Assembly: GCA_016938615.1 (NCBI GenBank)
Contig: JAFGUH010000020.1
Coordinates: forward strand, 1 to 42,410
Source of the DNA: Halothiobacillaceae bacterium
Lineage (GTDB): Bacteria > Pseudomonadota > Gammaproteobacteria > Halothiobacillales > Halothiobacillaceae
Direction of reading: 5' to 3'
Length of the DNA stretch: 42,410 bases
Shown piece by piece: positions 24,092-32,156 of this stretch. The translations under genes and the position numbers were made by a program. The first letter of the stretch is position 1, and the number at the start of each line of letters is the position of its first letter. The notes beneath the pieces are model-generated. The model ran no database searches. It saw only the letters and a list, made by a program, of their open reading frames with translations, and was not told the origin of the DNA.

Positions 24092-24940
24092 ATGCAAGAG
24101 ACCCGATTCGCGCGCCTGCGCTCATTGATCGGTCCGGGAACGACGTCGGTCGGTTGGGCCGAGGTGACTATCGCCGGCCTGTCGGCGCTGATCGGCATCG
24201 CCGCCGTCCATCTGCTGACCGACTGGGTGGCCGGCGCGCAAACGGCGATCTTCATGGTCGGATCGATGGGAGCGACGGCGGTGCTGCTGTTTGCGGTGCC
24301 GCACGGCGCGCTTTCCCAGCCATGGCCCGTGTTCGGCGGGCACCTGATCTCGGCGGTGATCGGCGTGGCGGCCGCCGACTGGATTCCCGTGCCGGCATTG
24401 GCCGCCGGCATCGCGGTCAGCGGCTCGATCGCCGCCATGCAGTTGCTCCGCTGCATCCACCCGCCCGGTGGGGCCACCGCCCTGGTCGCGGCCATCGGCG
24501 GCTCGGCCGTTCAGGACCTCGGCTACGGGTACGTCCTCGTGCCCGTGCTGGCCAACACATTGATTTTGTTCACGCTTGCGGTGGCCGCCAACTACCCTTT
24601 TCACTGGCGTCGCTACCCGATCGCACTCGCCCACTGGGACGAGCCGCCCGCCCCGCCGTTGAGCTCGCGCCACCTGCAGGCGGCGGTGCGCGACCTCAAC
24701 GTCGTGGTCGACATCACCCCGGCAGAGCTCGATGCGATCGCCCGGCGAGCGATCACCCACGCCACCGAGGATCACTCGCCGGTCCGCCTGCCGATCGGCC
24801 AGCGCTATGTTCATGCCGAGGACGGCGAGGTGGTCACGATCCACAAACGACTGGAGGGGGACGAGGAGACCCATGGTCGCGGCCATATCACCCTCAACGT
24901 GGTGGGCCGGCAAGCGCGGGAGACCGACGAGGTCGAATGA
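24092..24940 (+). CDS. HPP-family membrane protein
   Basis: 282 aa. The N-terminal half has four to five hydrophobic segments and the signature CIHPPGGATAL, defining the HPP family; some members transport nitrite, but for bacterial ones the role is unclear. From about residue 185 the chain is soluble and charged (LSSRHLQAAVRDLNVVVDI...), a cytoplasmic tail that is not an obvious CBS pair. I chose ATG 24092 (MQETRFARLRSLIGPG) because the open frame upstream is made of tandem repeats. It is divergent from the metal operon and convergent with rnt. Confidence 0.85.
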   Translation: MQETRFARLRSLIGPGTTSVGWAEVTIAGLSALIGIAAVHLLTDWVAGAQTAIFMVGSMGATAVLLFAVPHGALSQPWPVFGGHLISAVIGVAAADWIPVPALAAGIAVSGSIAAMQLLRCIHPPGGATALVAAIGGSAVQDLGYGYVLVPVLANTLILFTLAVAANYPFHWRRYPIALAHWDEPPAPPLSSRHLQAAVRDLNVVVDITPAELDAIARRAITHATEDHSPVRLPIGQRYVHAEDGEVVTIHKRLEGDEETHGRGHITLNVVGRQARETDEVE

Positions 24941-24950
24941 GGCGCCCCCC

Positions 24951-25000
24951 GTATTTCGGCGGGTGTTTCGGCGGGTGTTTCGGCGGCGGTATTTCGGTGG
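24951..25000. repeat. 12-bp tandem repeats between HPP gene and rnt
   Basis: Units GTATTTCGGCGG, GTGTTTCGGCGG (twice) and GTATTTCGGTGG lie between the convergent stop codons. The same motif (TATTTCGGCGG) occurs at the rnt 3' end, so the array may have arisen from it. Confidence 0.75.
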
Positions 25001-25009
25001 GTGCCGCGG

Positions 25010-25681
25010 CTATTTCGGCGGTTCGCAGACCCGCAGCGCCGCCCGGCCATTCTCGGTCGAAAGCCGATTGGTGATGTGGCAGAAGAGCCTAGCGGTCATC
25101 TGCGCGTCGTAGAGCGCACCGTGAGCCCGTTTGCTGTCCCACTCAAAGCCCGCGGCCGTGCAGGCCCGTGCCAGCACCGTCTCGCCGACGGCCACGGCGG
25201 CCGCCGTAACGGTGTCGAGCGTGGAGAACGGGTGGAAGGGGTTGCGCTTGTAGCCGGTGCGCTCGCAGGCGGCCTTGACCACGGCGAGATCGAACGGGGC
25301 GTTGTGGCCCACCAGGATCGCGCGGCGCGCGTTGAGCGATTTGACCTGGCGGCGGATCGGCCGGAAAAAGGCCTCCAGCGCGGCGCGCTCCTCGAGTGCC
25401 TCGCGGCCCGGCTCGGCCGGGTCGATGCCGTGAATCTTGATCGAGACCGGATCGACCTCGGTAAGCGCACTGGGATGAACGGAGACGGCGATCTCCTCGG
25501 TCGGGTACAACCGCCCGTGCTCGTCGACGTCGAGCAACACGGCGGCCAACTCCAGCAGGGCATGCCCCTGCGGGTCGAGCCCGCCGGTCTCGACGTCGAC
25601 GACCACCGGCACGAAGCCGCGAAAACGGCGCGCGACGCTCCAGCCGGCTGGCTCATCGCGCTCGGGAAACGCCTCACTCAT
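25010..25681 (-). CDS. rnt: Ribonuclease T
   Basis: 223 aa, normal for RNase T (about 215). This DEDDh 3'-5' exonuclease trims tRNA CCA ends, stable RNAs and single-stranded DNA. DEDDh residues are visible: DVETGG near 29-34, ELAAVLLDVDE, GHNAPFDLAVV, and HGALYDAQMTA near the C-terminus. The FHPFSTLDTVT segment is typical. ATG 25681 lies 7 nt after the folD stop, so it is translated from the same message. No strong ribosome site is visible, which suggests coupling to folD. Confidence 0.93.
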   Translation of the reverse strand: MSEAFPERDEPAGWSVARRFRGFVPVVVDVETGGLDPQGHALLELAAVLLDVDEHGRLYPTEEIAVSVHPSALTEVDPVSIKIHGIDPAEPGREALEERAALEAFFRPIRRQVKSLNARRAILVGHNAPFDLAVVKAACERTGYKRNPFHPFSTLDTVTAAAVAVGETVLARACTAAGFEWDSKRAHGALYDAQMTARLFCHITNRLSTENGRAALRVCEPPK

Positions 25682-25688
25682 CGCCGGC

Positions 25689-26549
25689 TCAATCCAGGCC
25701 CAGCCGGCCGCGCCAGGAGACGACCGTGTTGTGCATCAGCATGGCAATGGTCATCGGCCCCACCCCGCCGGGCACCGGCGTGATGAAGGCGGCGCGCGCC
25801 GAAGCGGCCTCGAAGTCGACGTCGCCGTGCAGGCTGCCATCCTCGCGGCGGTGGATACCCACATCGACCACGATCGCGCCCTCCTTGATCCACTCGCCCC
25901 GAACCAGGCCCGCCTTGCCGGCAGCGACGACCACCAGGTCGGCGCGCTGGACGTGGGCGGCCAGGTCCTGGGTGAATCGGTGGCAGACGGTGACGGTGGC
26001 GCCGGCAAGCAACAATTCGAGGGCCATCGGCCGGCCGACGATGTTGGAGGCACCCACCACGACCGCCTCCATCCCGTGCAGGTCGCGGCCGGTCTCCTCG
26101 AGCAGCCGCATTATCCCGTAGGGCGTGCAGGAGCGCAGGCCCGGCCGGCGAATCGCCAGGCGGCCGATATTGGCCGGATGAAAGCCGTCGACATCCTTGT
26201 CGGGATCGATGCGCTCGATGATCGAGTCGGCGCTCAGGTGGTCCGGCAGGGGCAACTGCACCAGGATGCCGTCGATGCGAGGATCGGCGTTGAGCTCGTC
26301 GACCAGCGCATCGAGCTCCGCCTGGGTAATGGACTCGTCGAGGTCGTGGGAAAACGACTCGATGCCGAGCTTGCCGCAGGCCTTGATCTTGTTCGCCACG
26401 TAGACCGACGAGGCAGGATCGTGGCCCACCTGCACCACGGCGAGCCCGGGCCGGCGGTGGCCGGTTTCGGTATAGGCGGCGATGGTCTCGGCAAGCCCGG
26501 CGCGGACGGTGGCGCCGACGGCTCGCCCGTCGAGGAGTGTTGCAGTCAT
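25689..26549 (-). CDS. folD: Methylene-THF dehydrogenase / cyclohydrolase
   Basis: 286 aa, the usual FolD size. It interconverts 5,10-methylene-, methenyl- and 10-formyl-tetrahydrofolate in the cytoplasm with NADP. Catalytic [34 protein letters not shown] and the Rossmann motif [12 protein letters not shown] are all intact. I chose [12 protein letters not shown] (ATG 26549); [10 protein letters not shown] at 26561 is also possible, and neither has a clear ribosome site. It lies between yoaA and rnt on the same strand, with 132 bp to yoaA. Confidence 0.94.
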   Translation of the reverse strand: MTATLLDGRAVGATVRAGLAETIAAYTETGHRRPGLAVVQVGHDPASSVYVANKIKACGKLGIESFSHDLDESITQAELDALVDELNADPRIDGILVQLPLPDHLSADSIIERIDPDKDVDGFHPANIGRLAIRRPGLRSCTPYGIMRLLEETGRDLHGMEAVVVGASNIVGRPMALELLLAGATVTVCHRFTQDLAAHVQRADLVVVAAGKAGLVRGEWIKEGAIVVDVGIHRREDGSLHGDVDFEAASARAAFITPVPGGVGPMTIAMLMHNTVVSWRGRLGLD

Positions 26550-26681
26550 GGGACGCGTCATCTGCGGGAAAGGCGCGATTGTCGCACGCGCCCCCGGGGG
26601 ACTCAACGCCGCCGGGGCCCTGCACGAATCCGGTGGCACCCTCGGCCGAGCGCACGGCCCCGCGGTGCGCTCGTCGCCCCG

Positions 26682-28685
26682 TCAGGCCGTCGGCTCGCCC
26701 GCGCGACGCAGCATGTCGCGAGCGACGCGGGAATCGCGGGTGCGCCGCATGGGCGGCAGGGCATCGAGGATCGTGTTTCCGTAGCCCTTGGTCTGTAGGC
26801 GCGGGTCGCAGAGGACCATCACGCCGGTGTCGGCGGTATCGCGGATCAGCCGGCCGACGCCCTGCTTCAAGGTGATGATCGCCTCCGGCAGGGCCATCTG
26901 GACGAACGGCACCAGCCCCTTTTGCTTGAGGCGCTGTTCGCGGGCGGCGCGCACCGGGTCGCCGGGGGCGGCAAAGGGGATACGATCGATCATCACCAGC
27001 GAGAGGGCCTCGCCGCGCACGTCCACGCCCTCCCAGAAGCTTTGGGTCCCCAGCAACACGCCGTTGCCGGCAGCGCGGAAGTCCTCCAGCAACGCCGACT
27101 TGGCGCGGGTGCCCTGGACGAACAGTGGCAGCTCGGTCAGGTGTTCGCCGAGGGTCTCGGCGGCGAGCTTCAATGCCCGGTGCGAGGTGAACAGCAGAAA
27201 GGCCCGGCCGCCGCTGGCCTTGAGCAACGGGTAAACCGCGCGCAATGATGCGAGCGTGTGCTCGCGCGCCCCGCCAGGGCCACTGGGTTCGGGCAGGTTG
27301 GGTGGCAGATAGAGCACGGCCTGGTTGGCGAAATCGAACGGGGACTCCACCTGTTCGCAGCGGGCTTCATCAAGGTTCATGCGACGAGTGAAGTGGCCGA
27401 AGTCCTTGCCTGCCGCCAGGGTGGCCGAGGTCATGATCCACGCCCGCGGCGCGGACTCGACGTGCGATTTCAGTTGTCCTGCGGCGTTGACCGGGGTGGT
27501 GTGCAGGGTGAACGAGCGCGTGCGCCGCTCGACCCAGCGCACCGCCTCGCCCACCCCCTGGCCACCCCCCTGGCCACCCGACTCAATCTTGCCGTCCCGG
27601 AACGCGGCGAACTCGTCGCGCAGGCCTTGGGCCCGCCCGTGCAGCGCCTGCAGCCCCTTGCCGCGCGGCGCGGCGATCGCCAGTTCGCCGATCAGGCCGT
27701 CGAGCGCCTCGGCGAGCCGATCGAGCGCGCCGGTCACCGCCACATCGTCGCCGAGATCGGTCCAGGGCAGGCGTTCGGACTCGATCCGGCCCAGGGCCTC
27801 GAGCACGGGATCGGTGGCGCCCTTGAGGGTGTCGGCCGCCTCGGCGAGCCCTGGCTGATCGCGGGCCTCGTGTTTCTGCTCGACCCGCGCGTCGTCGGCG
27901 AGATCACGCAACTGGCGCGAGCCGATCGCCTCGCCGAAGAACATCGTGGCGATTTCCGGCACCTGGTGGGCCTCGTCGAGCACCACCACGTCGGTATCGG
28001 GCAGCAACTCGGCGAATCCCGTCTGGCGCAGGGCCAGATCAGCACAGAACAGGTGGTGGTTGATCACCACGATGTCGGCCTTCTGGGCCCGGTCACGCGC
28101 CTTGACCACGAAGCATTCGTCGTAGAGCGGGCAGTCGCGCCCAAGGCAATTGTCGTTGGTCGAGGTGACCAGGGGCCATATATCGTGATCGTCCGCCACA
28201 TCCGGGCAATCCGCCCGGTCACCGTCGATCGTCCGATCGGCCCAGTCGCGCACCCGTTTGAGCGCCCTGGCATCCTCGCGCCGTGGCAGGCGCGCCTGTT
28301 GCTCGGCGAGATCGAGACGGTACTTGCACAGGTAATTGGCGCGCCCCTTGAGCAGGGCGACCCGCGCCTTGACACCCAACAGTTCCCGCAAGCGCGGCAG
28401 GTCGCGGTCGAAGAGCTGGTCCTGCAAGTGCTTGGTGCCGGTGGAAATCAGGGCGCGCTTGCCCGAGAGCAGCACGGGGGCGAGGTAGCCGAAGGTCTTG
28501 CCCACGCCGGTGCCTGCCTCGATCACCAGGGTGTGTCGGTCGGTAATCGCATCGCGAATCCGCTCGGCCATGCGCTGCTGGCCGGCGCGAGGCTGGTAGC
28601 CCTCGAAGGCGTTCGCCAGGCGTCCCTCCGCCCCGAAGACCTCGTCGAGCCCCAGCCGAGACACACCCTCGACCGTCTCGCTCAT
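26682..28685 (-). CDS. yoaA: DinG-family ATP-dependent helicase YoaA
   Basis: 667 aa XPD-like superfamily 2 helicase. GYQPRAGQQRMAERI, Walker A EAGTGVGKTFGYLAP, VVVLDEAHQVPEIA, and motif VI GVGRLIRDTADTGVM are present. Four cysteines around the Fe-S site are visible (NYLCKYRLDL, then DNCLGRDCPLYDEC). In E. coli YoaA works with DNA polymerase III chi in repair of replication forks. Its length and DEAH motif favour YoaA over DinG (about 715 aa). Its ATG overlaps the stop of the TPR lipoprotein gene (ATGA), so the two are coupled. Confidence 0.9.
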   Translation of the reverse strand: MSETVEGVSRLGLDEVFGAEGRLANAFEGYQPRAGQQRMAERIRDAITDRHTLVIEAGTGVGKTFGYLAPVLLSGKRALISTGTKHLQDQLFDRDLPRLRELLGVKARVALLKGRANYLCKYRLDLAEQQARLPRREDARALKRVRDWADRTIDGDRADCPDVADDHDIWPLVTSTNDNCLGRDCPLYDECFVVKARDRAQKADIVVINHHLFCADLALRQTGFAELLPDTDVVVLDEAHQVPEIATMFFGEAIGSRQLRDLADDARVEQKHEARDQPGLAEAADTLKGATDPVLEALGRIESERLPWTDLGDDVAVTGALDRLAEALDGLIGELAIAAPRGKGLQALHGRAQGLRDEFAAFRDGKIESGGQGGGQGVGEAVRWVERRTRSFTLHTTPVNAAGQLKSHVESAPRAWIMTSATLAAGKDFGHFTRRMNLDEARCEQVESPFDFANQAVLYLPPNLPEPSGPGGAREHTLASLRAVYPLLKASGGRAFLLFTSHRALKLAAETLGEHLTELPLFVQGTRAKSALLEDFRAAGNGVLLGTQSFWEGVDVRGEALSLVMIDRIPFAAPGDPVRAAREQRLKQKGLVPFVQMALPEAIITLKQGVGRLIRDTADTGVMVLCDPRLQTKGYGNTILDALPPMRRTRDSRVARDMLRRAGEPTA

Positions 28686-29266
28686 ACCCGTGCGTCGCGA
28701 CGCTCCACGGCAGCCGACTGCGCACCGGCGCGCTCTTCGGCCTCACGGGCGCCTGCCTCGTCGCCCTGGGCGCGACGAGCCTTGGCCACGAGGCGCCAAG
28801 CGGCTGATAGCGTCTGGTTATCGGCGGCGTGTTCGACGGCCCGCAGGGCCAGCTGTTCGGCCTGGGCCGGCTGGTCACGCGCCAGACGGACCTGGGCAAG
28901 GTCCAGCCACAAACGCGCGTTACCCGGCTCGATCTGCACCGCGCGTTCCAACGTCGACTGGGCACCGGTCAGGTCCCCGGCCTTGAGACGCGTGTCGGCC
29001 TGACGGACCAGGGCGAGCACTGCCGGTGAGGTCGGCGAGGGTTCCTGTTCTCGGTCGGGCGCATTCGGTAGCGGCTCTTGGCGGATCGCCGGCTCCTCCA
29101 GCGGCGTCGCGCGCACGCTCGATTCAGGCTCGGGTGCCGGTTGCGGTGGGGGCGCCGTCTGCCGTGTCGGCATCGGCGCACAGCCGGCAAGCAGCAGGCC
29201 CGTGACCGTGATCGAAAGGAAGGGTCGACGCCAGTAGGCGCCCACAGCGAATGTGGTTGTGTTCAT
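28682..29266 (-). CDS. TPR-repeat lipoprotein
   Basis: 194 aa. A signal peptide ending in LLAGC (Cys29) predicts a lipoprotein. A Pro/Glu-rich linker of about 50 residues is followed by tetratricopeptide-like repeats (LTGAQSTLERAVQIEPGNARLWLDLAQVRLARDQPAQAEQLALRAVE), then a basic helical tail. TPR lipoproteins often scaffold envelope complexes. It sits directly downstream of the PBP1b gene, so a role as a penicillin-binding protein partner, like LpoB or NlpI, is an appealing guess but unproven. It overlaps yoaA by 4 nt. Confidence 0.8.
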   Translation of the reverse strand: MNTTTFAVGAYWRRPFLSITVTGLLLAGCAPMPTRQTAPPPQPAPEPESSVRATPLEEPAIRQEPLPNAPDREQEPSPTSPAVLALVRQADTRLKAGDLTGAQSTLERAVQIEPGNARLWLDLAQVRLARDQPAQAEQLALRAVEHAADNQTLSAAWRLVAKARRAQGDEAGAREAEERAGAQSAAVERRDARV

Positions 29267-29288
29267 GCTGCCATCCGTTCAGTACACG

Positions 29289-29320
29289 TTATCGGTGATC
29301 CGTTTTATCGGTGATCCGTT
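29289..29320. repeat. Perfect 16-bp tandem duplication
   Basis: TTATCGGTGATCCGTT occurs twice in direct contact, immediately after the mrcB stop codon. With two identical copies it looks recent. Confidence 0.9.
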
Positions 29321-31723
29321 CTAGCGGAACCAGTCGAAGAAGCCGCCGTCCCCGGTCGATTCGTTTCCGGCCGGCTCCCCACTGCAGGTCCCGGCCGCTT
29401 CGGGCACGTGCCCGGCGATGAAGGGTATCCGTTCGCCCGCACAGCGCTCAGGCAGAACGACCTGTCGGTCCGGGCCTACAGGCATCAAGCGTACCCCGCG
29501 TGGCGGGGTCGTGTCGCGCGGCTGGATGTCGAGACGCTCGAAGGTCGCCGCCCAGAGCGGCAAGGCGGCGGTGGACCCGGTGAGATTGGCCGGGCGATCG
29601 TCGTCGCGACCGACCCAGACCACCCCGACGCGGCTGCCGGTGAACCCGGCGAACCAGGCATCGCGCCCGTCGTTGGTGGTGCCGGTCTTGCCGGCCAGGT
29701 TGAGCTCGGCGGGGAAGACCTGGTTCAGGCGGGTCGAAGTGCCTTCGCGCACCACCGTTTGCAGGCCGTATTGCAGCAGGTACAGCGACTCGCGGTCCAC
29801 CGCCCGACGGACGTCCAGCGAGTAGCGCGACAATTCCTTGCCTTGCTGGTCCACCACGCTGCGGATCGCGCGCAACGGCGTGACGAACCCGTCCGCGGAG
29901 AGTGTCTGGTACATCTGGGCGACCTGGAACGGGGACATCGTCATCGACCCCAAGAGCATCGAGGGATAGAACGGTGATGGCCGCGGCGCCCCCAGCCGTT
30001 CGAGCGTGTCGGCCACCGAGTCCAGCCCCACGGCCATCCCCAGGCGCACGCTCGGCACGTTGCGCGAGTGCGCCAGCGCCTCGATGAGCGGCGTCGGCCC
30101 GTGGAAGGTGCCACTGTAATTTTCCGGTTTCCAGGTCGCCGAGCCCTTCTGCTCGATCGCGACTGGCTTGTCGGCAAGCTCGGTGATCAGGTTGTACTCC
30201 GCCGGGCGGGACAGGGCGGTGAGGTAGATCGCCGGCTTGATCAGCGAGCCGATCTGCCGGCGAGCGTCCAGCGCACGGTCGTAGCCGTCGAAATGGGTGT
30301 CTCGGCCACCGATCATCGCCTCGATCTCGCCCGTGCTGACCGAAGCGACCACGCCGGCCGTTTCCAGTGTTCCCTTCTCCAGGCCACGCCCCGCCTCGAT
30401 CTCGTCGAGGTTTTCGGTGCTGTCTTCCAGCGCCGCCTGGACCCGCGGGCGCAAGGTCGTGAATATGTTCAGCCCGCGGGTATGCAGGTCTTCGGCGTCG
30501 TACTGCTCGACCAGTTGCCGGCGCACCAGGTCGACGAACGCGGGGTGCCGGGCCCGCGACCCCGCCCGTTCGAGCACGCCCAGCGGCCGCGCCTGCCAGT
30601 CGGCGGCCCGGGTCTGATCGACCAGGCCGAGGTCGACCATCACGTCGATGACGGTGTTGCGTCGCGCCAGTGCCCGCTCGGGGTTGCGGCGCGGGTTGTA
30701 GTAGTTCGCCCCCTTGACCATCGCCACCAGCAGGGCGATCTGCTCGGGCGCAAGCTCGCTCACCGGGCGGCCGAAATAAAAGCTCGCCGCCAACCCGAAG
30801 CCGTGAATCGCCCGATTACCGTCCTGGCCGAGATACACCTCGTTGAGATACGCCTCGAGGATCTTGTCTTTGGAGTAGTGCCACTCCATCTCGAGCGCCA
30901 TGATCATCTCGGCGAACTTGCGCCGATAGGTACGCTCGTGCGTCAGGAACAGGTTCTTGGCCAACTGCTGGGTAATCGTGCTGCCACCCTGGACCTGATC
31001 GGTAAAGAGATTGCTGAGGAAGGCGCGCAGGATCGCCGTCGGCACCACACCGCCGTGATCGTAGAAGGCCCGATCCTCGACGGCCAGCAAGGTCTGGAGC
31101 AGCAGGGGCGCATTCTCGCGGACCTCGTCGATCGACAGCAGGACCCGGTCCTCGGTGCGGTTGGGATAGAGCGTGCCGATCGAACGCGGCTCGAGCCGGA
31201 TGATCCCGACGTCGTTGCCATCGGGGTCGTCCAGTTCGACCACGCGGCCATCGACGATGCGCGCCACGACGCGCCTACCGGGCTGCTTGCCGTCCGGGAA
31301 CGCGAAACCGCGACGGTGAAAGGCGACCTGGTTGCCCCGACGCTCGTAGGTGCCGGTCTCCTCCACCGACGACGACGCCACGTAGTTGAGACGCTCCAGC
31401 GAAGCGACCAGCTGGTCGATCTGTAGCGACTGGCCGACGTAGATTTCATCGGGCGCGGCGTAAACCGTCGCCGGCAGGGTAAACAGCGCACCCCCGAACC
31501 GGTCGGTTACCCGCTCGTCGAGATACCAGGCCCAGGCGACGACCAGCGGCAGACCGATGGCCAGCGCCAAAATCACGCCGCGCAGTGCCCAGCCCGCGAG
31601 GCGCCGGCGCCAGCTCCGTTGTGGCTCGCGCTGGGCCGCTCGCCGCCGGGGAGCGGCCCGCTTGCCCTGCTGACCGCTGCGCGTCTTGCCCTTTCCGGTT
31701 CTCTTGCTGGATGCCACCGTCAA
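29321..31723 (-). CDS. mrcB: Penicillin-binding protein 1B (bifunctional class A PBP)
   Basis: 800 aa peptidoglycan synthase. A basic cytoplasmic tail (about 1-45), one membrane segment (GVILALAIGLPLVVAWAWYL), a UB2H-like domain, then glycosyltransferase motifs (VEDRAFYDHGG, GGSTITQQLAKN, RRKFAEMIMALEMEWHYSKDKILEAYLNEVYLGQ), and transpeptidase motifs SLIKP, SRN and KTGTTND. A Gly/Asp-rich end closes the chain. The first codon appears to be TTG (31723) or GTG (31717); no ATG is available near the N-terminus and no strong ribosome site is seen. It heads the run mrcB, TPR lipoprotein, yoaA. Confidence 0.93.
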   Translation of the reverse strand: MTVASSKRTGKGKTRSGQQGKRAAPRRRAAQREPQRSWRRRLAGWALRGVILALAIGLPLVVAWAWYLDERVTDRFGGALFTLPATVYAAPDEIYVGQSLQIDQLVASLERLNYVASSSVEETGTYERRGNQVAFHRRGFAFPDGKQPGRRVVARIVDGRVVELDDPDGNDVGIIRLEPRSIGTLYPNRTEDRVLLSIDEVRENAPLLLQTLLAVEDRAFYDHGGVVPTAILRAFLSNLFTDQVQGGSTITQQLAKNLFLTHERTYRRKFAEMIMALEMEWHYSKDKILEAYLNEVYLGQDGNRAIHGFGLAASFYFGRPVSELAPEQIALLVAMVKGANYYNPRRNPERALARRNTVIDVMVDLGLVDQTRAADWQARPLGVLERAGSRARHPAFVDLVRRQLVEQYDAEDLHTRGLNIFTTLRPRVQAALEDSTENLDEIEAGRGLEKGTLETAGVVASVSTGEIEAMIGGRDTHFDGYDRALDARRQIGSLIKPAIYLTALSRPAEYNLITELADKPVAIEQKGSATWKPENYSGTFHGPTPLIEALAHSRNVPSVRLGMAVGLDSVADTLERLGAPRPSPFYPSMLLGSMTMSPFQVAQMYQTLSADGFVTPLRAIRSVVDQQGKELSRYSLDVRRAVDRESLYLLQYGLQTVVREGTSTRLNQVFPAELNLAGKTGTTNDGRDAWFAGFTGSRVGVVWVGRDDDRPANLTGSTAALPLWAATFERLDIQPRDTTPPRGVRLMPVGPDRQVVLPERCAGERIPFIAGHVPEAAGTCSGEPAGNESTGDGGFFDWFR

Positions 31724-32156
31724 CCCACACTGTTACACTTGCTGAATGATGCGGAACCGCATACCAATGCGGCCCCGGGGAACCCATGCGCGGAGGCCAT
31801 GCCGCGAACGCGCATCTTGAGTCGGGCAGAGGCAGAAGGCATTAGCCCGCCGCGGACGGCTCGTTTCCTTCAGCCAGGTCCCTTCAGTAAGGGACGAGCC
31901 GCAGCGGATACCCGGCTCGAGGCGCCCTGCTTGGCCAGCCGAGCCGCGCCTGCTTGGCGCGGCATCGTCTCGACGTGGCAACCGGCACGCCGACGAAGGC
32001 GCGCCTTGGTACGAACGGCTCGACAGGCCGTCACTGGCTTGGCGTTCTTGCAGAGGCTTCCCGAGCGCCAGTCTATCAGGCCGGCGCGATCGACGGAGCC
32101 GGCGTCGGCCAGCCCGATCGCAGGCCCCACCCCCTCGATGTCAACCAGGAGCCCCC
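31724..32156. other. 433-bp gap between divergent genes
   Basis: This gap separates mrcB from the APH/P-loop gene. It contains the hairpin ATGCGGAACCGCAT (31750-31763). The open frames crossing it have Arg/Pro/Ala-rich shadow composition and no family likeness. I support no gene here; it must hold both promoters. Confidence 0.5.
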
